Source: Phoenix dactylifera
Lineage: Eukaryota > Streptophyta > Magnoliopsida > Arecales > Arecaceae
Reading direction: 5' to 3'
Assembly: GCF_009389715.1 (NCBI RefSeq)
Contig: NC_052404.1
Location: forward strand, 1,480,738-1,544,737
DNA: 64,000 nt
Position numbers and translations under genes: made by a program. Positions 45,816-58,200 of this stretch are shown piece after piece. The notes below the pieces were generated by a model. That model did no database searches and had not been told where the DNA came from. It worked only from the letters and a program-made list of their open reading frames with translations. The first letter of the stretch is position 1, and every line of letters starts with the position of its first letter.

Positions 45816-48800
45816 ACCTTACGTCGCATGTAAGCTTATCCAACAAAATTCGAGGGGAAAAAAAAAAAAAAAGAAGAACATAGCAAAAGAAAGCAGGAGC
45901 CAATTTATGATCTATCCAAAAACAACTCCTCCGTTTGATATGCTATATAAGAGACGACTCAGTCTGTTGTACTGTTCATCTCTTGATTGATATGAGCAGC
46001 TCGAAAAATACCACACTCTCCTATGAGCATGCGAGCCTACGAACATCTCAAAGGATCATATGCTGATCGTTACAAGTGTCCTGCCCTCGAATCTACTCAA
46101 CCACCATAGATAAATCCCTCTCTAAGTATATACTATCCGTATCGAGTACCATGCGGGCCTTCGCTTCGCCACCAATACATTGTTGGTAAATTAGGATTTG
46201 GGAGCCCCTCAGTTATTATTTTATTTTTATGTAAAAGTTGTTTTTCAAATAACAAGTATTATTATTTCATTATCGCAATCATTATATAACATAAACCAAT
46301 AATTATTATTTACTACTTTACCGGTTATGTCAGAGTTATCAAATCTAGTATGCTCATGGACTCAGCAATTGATCCAGACAGAGAATTAACTGCTTCACCT
46401 GTTGATTGGGCATGAGGGGGAGGATTTAGAATTGGCAAAGAGGACACAGTAAGGAGAGGACTCTAATGTAGACATAGTAAGGGACTTCGAAAATGTATAC
46501 TTAAAAACTAAATAATTTATTTTCCCTTTTCGTGTTCAACAGTAATTATTTTAATAATTTTTTTATTGTACTTTTAAATATCTTCAAATAAAATAAATTA
46601 AATGAATGCCGCGATTTCATGTAGAAGCTTGCAGAAGATGGCCATGTTGAAACAACATTCTTACACGAAGGCCTCACCCGATTACTTTCCATCTCACAGA
46701 CATGAATACATAAATAATGTGTTGGGCAAACAGAGATCGTCATCGCGATTGATTGGGTTGCGTTCCTTACTGTCCACTGCTCTGGAGACTTTATATAGAA
46801 CAATCAAAGATCTTTATCGAAGCTTTTCAGTAAGCTTCGATTTTCAGATTTTGTTAGCTGTATGCACACCACAACTGTTAAGAGTGAGCCATAGTTGTAC
46901 CAAAAAAAAGAAAAAAATAGAGTTCATCATCATAATTAAGGCAGACAACGGGAGTCTGTTGACCGTCCGTTTGGTTTTTTATATTTCCTTGATGACTGGT
47001 TGTGCGCTTGGCCAGACATTGTCCAAACATTTATTAAAGATAATGAAAACTAATTGTCGGCTTATTTAAAGAAAAGCATATTAATAATCTATGTATTAGT
47101 TTAGTGGTCATATCCCGCTGCTTATAAACAGATTTCGCTCTAAGTATTAAAAGACCGGTGTTTTAATAGGTTCCAAAGTTTGAGTTTGAAGTTATGCTAA
47201 CCCTCTAAGATTTTATCTCAATATGGTCAAAAACGAAAAAAAAATCCGTCTTAAGTGATTGTTTGTGGATTCGAGGCGATCAGTTCAGATACATACATAT
47301 GGATGAGTCCCCATGATTGAAACTTCAGCCTAAGCTTTAAACAAGAATTAAAAAACAAAAAAAATAATTTATTTTTAAATTAACATATATATATATATTA
47401 TATTACAAGCACTATAAAGCTGAAGGTTATAAATGATAGAATAATTGACGTTTCCATTGTAGTGGCACGATTAAGTCTTTCATCAACAACAACTAGAATA
47501 GAGGGGGAAAAGAAAACTAATCTCCCAATGCACCATCTGCTCGGAAACCCATGCTGAAAAGATGGTCTCAGAAAGGCCAGAGAACCAGACTCTGAGTGAG
47601 CAGTGGACTAGAGAAGAGCAGCAATGCTCTATTGTATAATTCTATGCAATGTCCTTCATGATCATTTTGTCATATTAAAAGTATTTTTTTAGTTTATTTA
47701 CCAAACACATGTTAAAATGACAAATTACTTTATAAATATAATTACCAAACAACAAACAGCTTTTCATAAAATCTTTACTTACAAAAACTCTACTTTCAAA
47801 AGTTCTACTGACAAAAGCTCTCCCAAACATTAGAAAACTAGGCTCTTAGTAAGCAATGGACTAAGGAGGAGCAGCGATGCTCTTTTTCAAATCAAAGACC
47901 AAACAGTTGTTCCAAGAGCAAACTAATCCCCAGTATCTCCAGTGAAACTGCACCACGCCAAGTGCTCTCACACAATATGTGCAGAACTTTTATACCAGTT
48001 AAGACATTGGCAGAAATCTTGATCCATATCCATGATGGAAAATAATCCATAGGGTGTGCATATGATCTTGGTTTTTTTTTTTTATTATTTTTTATTATAT
48101 TTATATTACAGAATATCTTTAGCTATCTGTTACAATTTCCGCCCTTCTTAAAAAGAGTTGTCCCCAAAATCTTGCAATATCATTATTTCCTCATTATAAC
48201 AAAAAATAATAGCTAGTAGTTGTGCAGTCCAGAGCTTGACAGAAATTTTTTAAAAAATAATAGCAATTATAGTGGCCATATAGAAGAAACGACCTTATTT
48301 GATCGCCCTGTTTGCAAATATGATACTGCTTTTGAACTGAAGAAAATTTTGATGCGGACTAAATAATACTCGTTAGTGTTCTATACAACCCAGGTCTTCC
48401 AAAATTATTACAAAAGCCAGTATTATAAATCATGCTTCTCACTTTAGAAAACCTCAAAAATAAATTATAGGAAACAACGACTGCAGCTTGATATTAATTA
48501 TGGCACGGCGCACAAATATTATGTAAACTTTATATAAAGCCCTCAATCTTAGCATTCAAAGTGATTTTACATAAAACTGAAAATTATTGCTTATAACAAA
48601 TTGTTAATAAATGTTTCTTGCTTTAGCAGGTAACTCTAATAAACACAATCTTCCAAGACTCCCACTGTTCTTCACCCCAGGTGTGAAAAACACTAGACTC
48701 TTGTAAAAAGATCCATTCACGAGTTAAACAAAAAGGAGAGCGCAAAATTCAGACTCCGCGACTGGAGATATGCAATCTGTAAAGAAAAGGAAACCTATCT

Positions 48801-49273
48801 TTTCTATCATCACAATTTGTTTTTCAGATATTATATGGAAAAATTAAGGTAGCAAACCACAATTTTATGAAGAAAAAAATCAACAAGAAATCTTAAAAAT
48901 CCATCCAACCCTTTTTTCCTGGCGATTCTCCACCAATAAAAAAGAAAAACCTTTATGTTTTTACTTGATATTAGAATAAGAACCACAATTAAATACTTAT
49001 ACCAAGGGCATTTTCATCAAACAAAACAGATATTCAAATTAATAACCAAAAGAATGGAACAGATATTTGTCACCAAGAAGCTGGAAATAATGACGGTCCA
49101 TATATCATTCAAGACAACCAAGAACACCATCTATCTGTACAAAACTTACCCACGGACAAAAAGGCACTCCCTCATCAATTCACAACTATAGACTAGTTAT
49201 AAAGTAGTTAGGAAGTCAGACCTCGTGTATTCACATAAATAAAAGGTTGCTATTACTAAAAAAATAAAACATT
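44968..49273. other. Intergenic region between the unknown gene and the helicase
   Basis: No gene recognised. It contains a (CTTTTT)n run at about 45785-45816, an A-run at about 45857-45872, and AT-rich stretches near 47340-47400 and 48070-48110. The open frames at 45112-45544 and 46546-47069 show no family resemblance. Confidence 0.45.
47675..47835. mobile_element. Short MITE-like relative of the 43475 element
   Basis: Words agtatttttttagtttattt, accaaacacatgttaaaatg, ataattaccaaacaacaaac and ctctactttcaaaagttcta appear in the same order as in the element at 43475-43935, ending near tctcccaaacatt. No coding capacity; exact ends unresolved. Confidence 0.4.
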
Positions 49274-52200
49274 TCATAAGTTGTTATATAAGCCCCTGCG
49301 GAATGCTGCTGCATAGTCCCCAAATTGTATGTCGGTTGGGGGATGCATGGTAAACACATATGAGATAGGCTTAGATACCTGCATCGGCCTTGTGGGACCA
49401 CTCAAATCTGAGAACTTCCCAAAACTTGATTCATCAAATGAAAATGACTGAATCAGATAGAAAAAGCACTCTCTTGCCAGTTTTTCCACCTGAAAAGGAT
49501 AATGAAGACATAACCAGAGCTGATTACAATTGGGAAATCACCGGCAAATGAGTTGTTAAACATAAACAAAACTTGTGAAAACATCCAGTACACTGAAGAA
49601 TTAACTTGTAAAAAGCAACGAACAAAAAGTGCTAAACAAATGGCAGTATAACTATGATTAAAAATAATACAAGTTATTTAGTCCATTGAGTTCAAAAGAT
49701 CTCAACCAATTCTTGATCATGTACAGCTAATCCATTGACCATCACTTATATTATGCCAGTATCACTGCTCAAAGGCTGTTGGGAGAGTGAAAAGTTGCTC
49801 AGAAAAATTAAGCAAAAGTGCAGCATATTCCAATTTTTAGGGCAACAAATTGATTATGCTATACTTTAAAAAGAATATGGGATGTGTACAATGAGATGGT
49901 AGGCAAAACGATGAAGAAACTTCTGCCACCATTTTGCCTTTCATTTGTCTCACATCCAAATTAATTCACCTCTTACAGATCTATGGCTCTACTAACCACG
50001 GTTGTGCATTGCCCACTGGTTCACTCATACAAGAAGTGGAAAGAATAAGGATCTCAACTTATTGCTCCTCACCATCTCTTATATTTGTACAATACCTCAG
50101 AAAATATCTATGTACATATTTCACATGCAATTGTCTGTTGGATATGTAAGACAAGAATCTGCAAGATTTCTTCACATTACCTGTAGCTGGGCGAATCTGA
50201 TGTTGTTCATCGTCACAATCACCCCAACATCATACAAGGTGTCAGCAAAAATTCTGATCGCTAGGTACTCAAAAAAATTCTTTAAAAGATTCTGTTGTAT
50301 GCCTGCATCGCCAGCCATAACATCAGCAAACCATAGCACACATTTCACTTGTCTCCAAGGGATTGAAACTTTTCCTTGAGTTTCCATGATTAGCTGACAA
50401 GTCTGGGTCACATTCCACAGTATTGTCATACCATTCGACACAGAATCAGATTCAGAGGAACATGGATCAGGATTGGTGACAATTATCTTGCTTGGATCAT
50501 AATGACATGAGAGATTAGATGAGAAATACAGGTCCTTATCATTCAATATAAGAACACGGCCATTGGCAGTACCAGGCAACAGCTGCAGAAAAAAATGAGA
50601 TGATGCATTTTCATCTTCTTCAGAGCAGGAACTACATGAGGTAACTGGAGCAAAATGTGGATCATAGCCATGCGAAAAAAAACATGAATCTCCATTACGA
50701 CAACCCTGCTCATCCACAGAAACACGTGAGCTATAATATACTCCAATATTTTGGCATAAACATAAAGTAGGCAACTTACTAATATGTGATGCAAATGAAG
50801 TTTTAAAGCTTCAAGGTGTGGAAACTTTTATCTTATTTTCAGTTCATTAGGTTTTTCTGAGTTTTTCTTTAGATGTTATTTTCTGTTTTAGTGGATCATT
50901 GTAGGGCACTTTTCATATGTGCTCCTCATGCCAGTGTACATGAACGAAGCATTGATGCTTTTAGTTTTCTTTTCTTGTTCAGGAGTCCCATTTGCTTTCA
51001 AATTATTGGCCAGCTGGTGTTTATAAATTAGGGACCAGTTAATTATTTAGAATTAGTTTATTTCCTTTCAAAAGAGTCCAACTAGGGTTAGAAAATATGG
51101 TTGGCTGAGGCCGCCTTCTTTCTTGTCCACTATCTTTTTCTATTTTTTCTTCCTACTTCTCTGCCCGTTATAACCATGTTACCAGTGGATTAACTATTGG
51201 CCAAAGGTGCAACTCTAACAAATGATAAGGGAATGGTACCCAAAATGATACAGATTCAATTTTATTCAACCATTAACACAAACCCAGAATTTCTGAAATG
51301 TAGGCTGTAGACTACGTATTCCAGGGACCGTAAAAAGTAGCTAGATGCTACTTGAATCCTTTTGGACTTTTCATGCAACTCATGAATGGGAAGGCAAATG
51401 CTCCACCTCATTGGGTGGGCATCAAAGCAAGGAATACGACAACTTATATATCAAAATTTTTAGGGAGAAGATAATTTTTTTGATACCATCAAAATAGAGC
51501 TATAATCATATTGACACTTATAAAAGAAAACACTTTAAGGCTCCACATTCCAAAAAGCTGACAAATGCTTTTATGTTGGTAGCACGTGCCCCATGTTTAA
51601 GAGGCTATCCTCTAACAACTAATTAATATTGAACACCTAAAATATATAATAGTTTCCTAGACACCACCTTCCTCTTCTACATTAGAGACAAATGAGCTAT
51701 ACACTTGTGGAGCTCTCTTCCTAAGAAGCCGAATACTATTTACTTATAACATGCAGAGGCTAATATAAAGCTTAACAAGGTGGTTTGAAGCCCATGTAGC
51801 TCCCAGTAGTGTATTGTCTCCAAACATCAATTGCTCCAAATCAAGTGATTGAAACCGTGCTTAGAGCCATCACCATGCTAACCATAAACACGACGAGAGA
51901 TACCAATCATATTATTCAGGATTTCTCTTCAAGAATTAGTTCCATGGCAACTCCATTTTCTGTAAACAGTACAAAAATGCTTGGCTTTCCAGGCCGCTCC
52001 TGCAACATTCTAGTTTTCTTTTATTTCAATATGTAATGTGAAACAATCTTGTAGGATCAGGAATCAACATGTTAGGAACTTAGAAGATTTAACCAGACTA
52101 CCACATAAGCATATCAGGGAACTTAACCGGACTTGCTAATCTTATATAAATATAGGGCATTGTACACTTTTGATTAACAAGATCAATAGACTTTTATGTA

Positions 52201-55200
52201 TTAAGCAACAAGCAGCATGTAGTCATCACGGAAGGAGAAAGGGGGGTTCTTACAGTACTTGCAGAATAAGAACTTTTTTTTTGTTGCAAAGCATATTACG
52301 GAACCGAAGCTAAGTGGATACCTGAAATGTAAGGAAAAATTTGCATGCAGGTCTTTTGGCTTGAAGTGAATGAGAGAAATAACATTGATTCCCTTTGTTG
52401 CATAACCCACTCAAAAAGAATCGACATAGAGCGGCTTCTGTGGCCTGTGGAACAACATCATTTACAGTTTCACCCAGATTCAAAGAATTATCTTCCACAC
52501 ATTGCAGCCGCATCTATTACATATAACCAGGGAAAAGACAATTAGAGGCAAGGTGGGGGGTAGAGAGAGAAGGGGGCATGCACTGCAAAATTAAACAATA
52601 CCTCTTTAATGAGAGTGGTCAGCTTTTCAGCAACATAAGCAGCCTGGAAGTCATTTGGAGAAACATATGGTACAGAAACACAACTCTTCCTCTCAGTAAT
52701 TAAATCAAGATTCTCATCTTCCAACGTAAGAGCATCCACATCTTCTGCAAGGTCAGATTGCAGAAGGCATGTATGCTTAAATGCATAAGGCTCAAAATAA
52801 GATGGAAGTTCACTTTTCACAATAAAACCAGGCCGGAAACAGTGCATTACATTCATTATATCTTCATCTGCAGGAAACATAGAAATTGAAGGTAAAACTG
52901 CAATATTGGCCCTCGCATTTAGCACACTAAAAGATTGATCATTACATACAAATTTCAGAGACATTATGTAGTGACATCTGCACAAGATTGTGAAATAAGC
53001 ACCATTCCTCTTCAAGCTTAGGTATCAGTCCTTGTGGCACTTTCAGCTCATCAACTTTGATAACTTGTTTTAGTCGTTCGAGACGGTGTTTATCCTTCAA
53101 CCAAAAAATGAGACAAATCAAAATAATTAAAACTTAGGTTAATGCCATAAGCATAGCAGCATTTCAAAGCTTAGGTAGATTATGGACTCATTCTTCCTGT
53201 AGCACAGATCCTAAGCAGGGAGTGCATGATTGCAGGATCATGTTTCTTGCTTATGAGAAACACAAAAGCAAATCAATATGATTTTTAACTATTAGGATTC
53301 TCAACCTTTAGAGAAGCTAACCAGTCAGACAAATTAGATGGAGATTTTATTTCTTATTTGGTTGATTTCAGAATTTGGAAGGATGTGATCTCAGAAAAAT
53401 GATTAAAAGAATTGTTATGCCAGATTTCTGCACAGTAATCTCAACACAATGGGTACCATCTCAAGGCAATGATATTAAAGTGTTAACTATGTAATCCAAT
53501 ATATGCCATCATGGCATCACCTAGTCCTGAACAAGCCAACCAGATTTATGATACTAATAGAAGTTACATAAAAGGAAATAGGATATTTAGACTTGCAAGC
53601 ATATAATGTGAATCCAGAGTTCATGATCATAGCTTTAAAAGAAACTGTGAAATCCAGGATTCTGTTTTTTAAACAATAGAAAACAAATGGAAGTTATAGA
53701 ACTACTATTTAAGTAGTGAACACAAGTAGTCTAGTGCCAATCGACAGGAAAGAGACTTGAGTTCGGAAGCGACCCTATCCCAGAAATTCCTGCTTTTAGT
53801 ACATTCGAAAGTCGAGATCAGGCACTCCATCCTTGATCCCCCCACCCACCTTATTGTTTTGTGGGTGTATGCGTGTTTTCAATCTTTGTTTTTGGAGGCT
53901 GTGCTGGTATGCCAGCCCTTGGGCTCAAAGGCTTGATTCTTCCATCTCAAGCAAGGTTTGAGAATACCCAGGTTACCCTAATTACCAATGTTTTCTAAAA
54001 TAATAATCAAACCTTGCAAGGTGACAAACAAACCCCACCATAAAATGAATCTGTTATATATCCAGCTTATCTCTATATCTATCAAGCCTTTAAAGCAGAT
54101 GAGTGTATAAATCACCTTAAAAACACGCTGCCAAAATTGAAATGCACACAAGTTCCCCATGAAGATGGTTTCCTTCTTGCCAATGTGTAAAGCATCACTG
54201 CTCGCACCCTCAAAATAATTGTCTACATACTTTGTAAACTGTGAGAGAGGGGTAAAATGATAATCAGTTCAAAAATAGCACAAGGTCAGACACGATTCAT
54301 AGCACACTGAAATATTACCAAAATTTGATGGCCAAACGGTTGAAGAATGGGAAGTGGTTGGACATCCATAAATAGACTAATTAAAATTCCTTCGCGAAGC
54401 AACCCAATCTCACCAAACTTCAGAGTAAGCACTGAAGAATCAAAGGACAAGGGCAAACTGTCAAGCAAACGGCCATAAAATGTTGGCTCATACCGGCCCC
54501 TGTGATAAAGAGGCCTTCCCAGGGCCTTAATATGAACTAGCAAGCTCAAGGAATCTTCAACAATTTTTGGATCTGGTGGATCCATAACCTTCTGCAACAA
54601 GACTAGTCAAGATCAAAGATCAAAATGTTATGATCGTTATTTGAATGGAACTAAATGAAAAATTGAACTGCACACTAATATTGATGCAGGAGAAGCATTG
54701 CCTTTTAAAGGAAAGCATGAATATATTAAAAGTTAACAAGATGACAATTTCATGAACAAGTTGAAGTTAAAGAGAACTTTCTATGCAGTTAGTTCAGACT
54801 TTAGAGCATGCATATGTACAGCAGTTCTCATGTAACAAATATTCTTAGAACCAGATGATCAGAGGCTAACAAGAAGACCCCTCATTTATAAGTTAGCTAC
54901 ACGAATGAGGTATTGAACCATACCAGTTTGCAGCATACGCTACTGTCCCAATAAGGTAAACAGCAAAATAAATAGCTAGGTAGCAAGGTATCGTCCATGC
55001 TGATCCGTATCATCTATGCTGGTGCATGCAACACCGGAAAAGAGGCCTATTTTGGATGCCATGAGCCTTGGCAGGTGGTTGGGCATGTAACCAGCACTCG
55101 CATGCAGGTGTGGACGAAGCGGAAGCGAGAATGTCGGCTTGAGTAACGCAAACATTGGTGAGAATCCAATGCCCTAGACTAGCAGAGGCGGTATTAGTAT

Positions 55201-58200
55201 TAGATCAGGGCAACCTGAAACTTGACATCCCAAAAGCTCTTGTAACTTGGGGAAGAGGACCTCCTCCAGTAAGGAGAACTTTTCCCACTAAGACTCAAGA
55301 CCTGCGGGTTCCCTCAATCAGTGGTACGTACAAGAAGGCGGAGATCTAGTTGGTTCAGGTAGTATTCGGTTAAGTCCGTAGGGGTTGTTGGAACTAATCC
55401 CACCGAGGGAACCAACGGACTTTCCTTCGGGAAAGCCCACGCTGACCGACCGACGCTGGCTCCATACTGTTGTAGTGCTATATGGAAGCTTTCTAAAGTT
55501 TTGATTTATGAATTCACCGTCGAGATCTGGGGAAGGGAAGGTTTCCCCTCCCCCGAACCCCCTCCCCTTCCAAGGGTTATGGAACCCGAACCTCGTAACC
55601 TTAGGTTCGGAAACTTTTGGGATATCAGGGGATGGGATGGTATCCCCTCCCCCGAACCCCCTCCCCTTCCTTAGGCTATGGAACGTTACCCCCCCAAAGC
55701 CCCCCTCGGGGGGGGAATAGGAGGTAATTTAACTAGACGAAAGGCCAGGGGGCCCACCCCCCGAAACCCCGGTGTTCTCAAACGGCGAAGCCTTACCGCT
55801 TCCGGTTTTGGATCCAATTTCTGAGGATTAGTTTGTTCCGAAGTTTCTCCGATCGGAGTTGTGTCGGAGAAACTTCCTTTCCTATCCCTAAAGTTTATAG
55901 TCCGTTTCCCCCCTTCGGCCTGTGGCCTCGTCCCCCTCGGGGGGATATCTGGTGAATAAGTCTACCTAGAAAGGGGGGAAGTGCTTTCTGCGCGGGTGCG
56001 TGGGAAGCACTTCATTCTTCAATTTATTCCCCCCTTTGAGGGGGGGTAACTCCGGAGTGAAAGAGGTAACTACGTTACCACTTTCACATAGGAGGGGGGG
56101 GGGGGGGGGTTCGCCTAAGTAGTTATATCCCCCTGAAGGGGATATAACCTTAGGCTCATCCCCTTCGGTATAACACCTTCGGTGTTATACCTACGGGGCC
56201 CTCAGATTTGAAACCCTTCGGGTTTCTAATCTTCGGCTTCGGGAAAAGAAACCTTTCGGGTTTCTTATCCCTCGTCCCTTATAACACTCCTACGTGAAAG
56301 TAGTAACTCCGTTACCTCTTTCACTCCTCTAGAACATGAAAAATATACACTGTGCCAACACAAATATGGCATGAGGGCGACAATAGCATTTTAATCCATG
56401 GTTTACAATTAATCCATAATAATATATCATAAGATCTCGTCCTTAGATAATATTTCAGAATAATTTCTTCCTCATCGAACTTTGGTTATTCTGTCAGTTC
56501 AAGTTGTCTAGCAAGAAAGACAGGGGGAACTAATATCCATCCCTTAGTCCCTGTAATATAAAATTTCTTATCGTACCTCTGCCCCTAATTGAAAAAAAAA
56601 AACTCTAAGATTCCAACATCTCAGATCTGTTTTAAATAGATTAGATCAAAAGTAATATTCCACAATTATGATCCATCCTCCGATAACATCTCTGAAAAGA
56701 TTGGATTTTCTAACATGGTACCATCTTTAACAATTCCAGTTGTTGCATCTTATTTGGCTTTCAGATATAAAGGAGCTTGTCAATTTTCTTACAACTTATA
56801 ATGCGGAAATTATAGTCTTGAAACAACAAGGTACATGAATAATTAATTGAACCTATATTGCAAGTGGAGGCTTATCAACTACTACTGCAGCAAGTACTTC
56901 AAAAGAAGAAAATAATTCATATTTGACTAAAGATACTGTGAGGATACCATAATTTAAGCAAAGGGAACCTTTACACATCAACGCAAAGATACTGTTAGGA
57001 CACCATAATTTAAGCAAAGGGAACCTTTGTGCATCAATGCAAAATGGAAAATTTAAAATTTTATAAGACAAGAGGACTTGATGAGGTTGAAAGGTAAGAC
57101 TATGATGCAGTACCTATGAATTGATGGGAGTGACGGTAAATAACCCAGTCATCTTTACACAGGCAGTAGTACATGAAATGGCTTTAGTGTCTATATTGCT
57201 ACTTCCAAATCAGGCATTATAATGTCTGTTGCAGATGAATTATTATTACTAGAAAGACTTGCCATCATGATTCTGAAGTGTTTACAGCACATGAAGCATT
57301 ATAGCATATGTCTACCAAGACTATGCCCTCCCATGCATATTTTTAGAACTCCATTAATCAAATACTTTTTCCATTCATAAGATATCCATAAATGCAATAT
57401 TTGCTTTCTCTGTTTGACAAGCATGTATTGATAAATGACTAATTACTAGCCAAAAATTAATACATATCATTCTAGCATGCATAGGTTGCTTATGGAATCA
57501 GTCATTCAGTTTCAATTAAATGGTTGCCAATATGTTAGCCAACAGAAAAAAAGAATGGTTGGCAATCCATCAAATTCATAGACCTTGAAAAACAGCTAAA
57601 AAATAACTAGCAATAAATATGAATGTTTTAAAATACTAGCATATGTCATCCGAGCCTGCCCAAGATTATCCCAGTTCAATTATACTAAGTAAATTCCACG
57701 CTCCAAAAGCAAGCAGGTTTGAAGTGGAAAAATTTGGAAGAAATGAAATCAGGTATTTCCGTTGATCATATATGGATTCCTAAAAGCAAGGCGGCAAACC
57801 TTTTTTATAGAAATTTCCATATGCAGTCAGTTAAGAAGGAAATGTACGATCATCATAGCCAACTTTATTTGCAATTTTGCATTATTTGCTGATACTTTTC
57901 ATTTGCTGGCAGCAATTTTTGGCAACATTAATGTTGCCCATCATTAAGATTTCACTATTTCTCATGACAATATTCTGCACCTATTAAATCTTCGACCACT
58001 AAACGTCACGCCTCGGATCGGATCCGCGACACGGCCGTGCTACTGCAAGCTATTGCTTGCAATAACACGAAGCCTCATTACTAATAATTCATAAACAAGA
58101 GAGTCATTTCATTCATAAAGTATTTCTCCAAAATGGAGCAGTACATAGCCCTAAATTTGTACATCCAAAATGAATTTTTCCACCCAAAAGTCTTCCAGCT

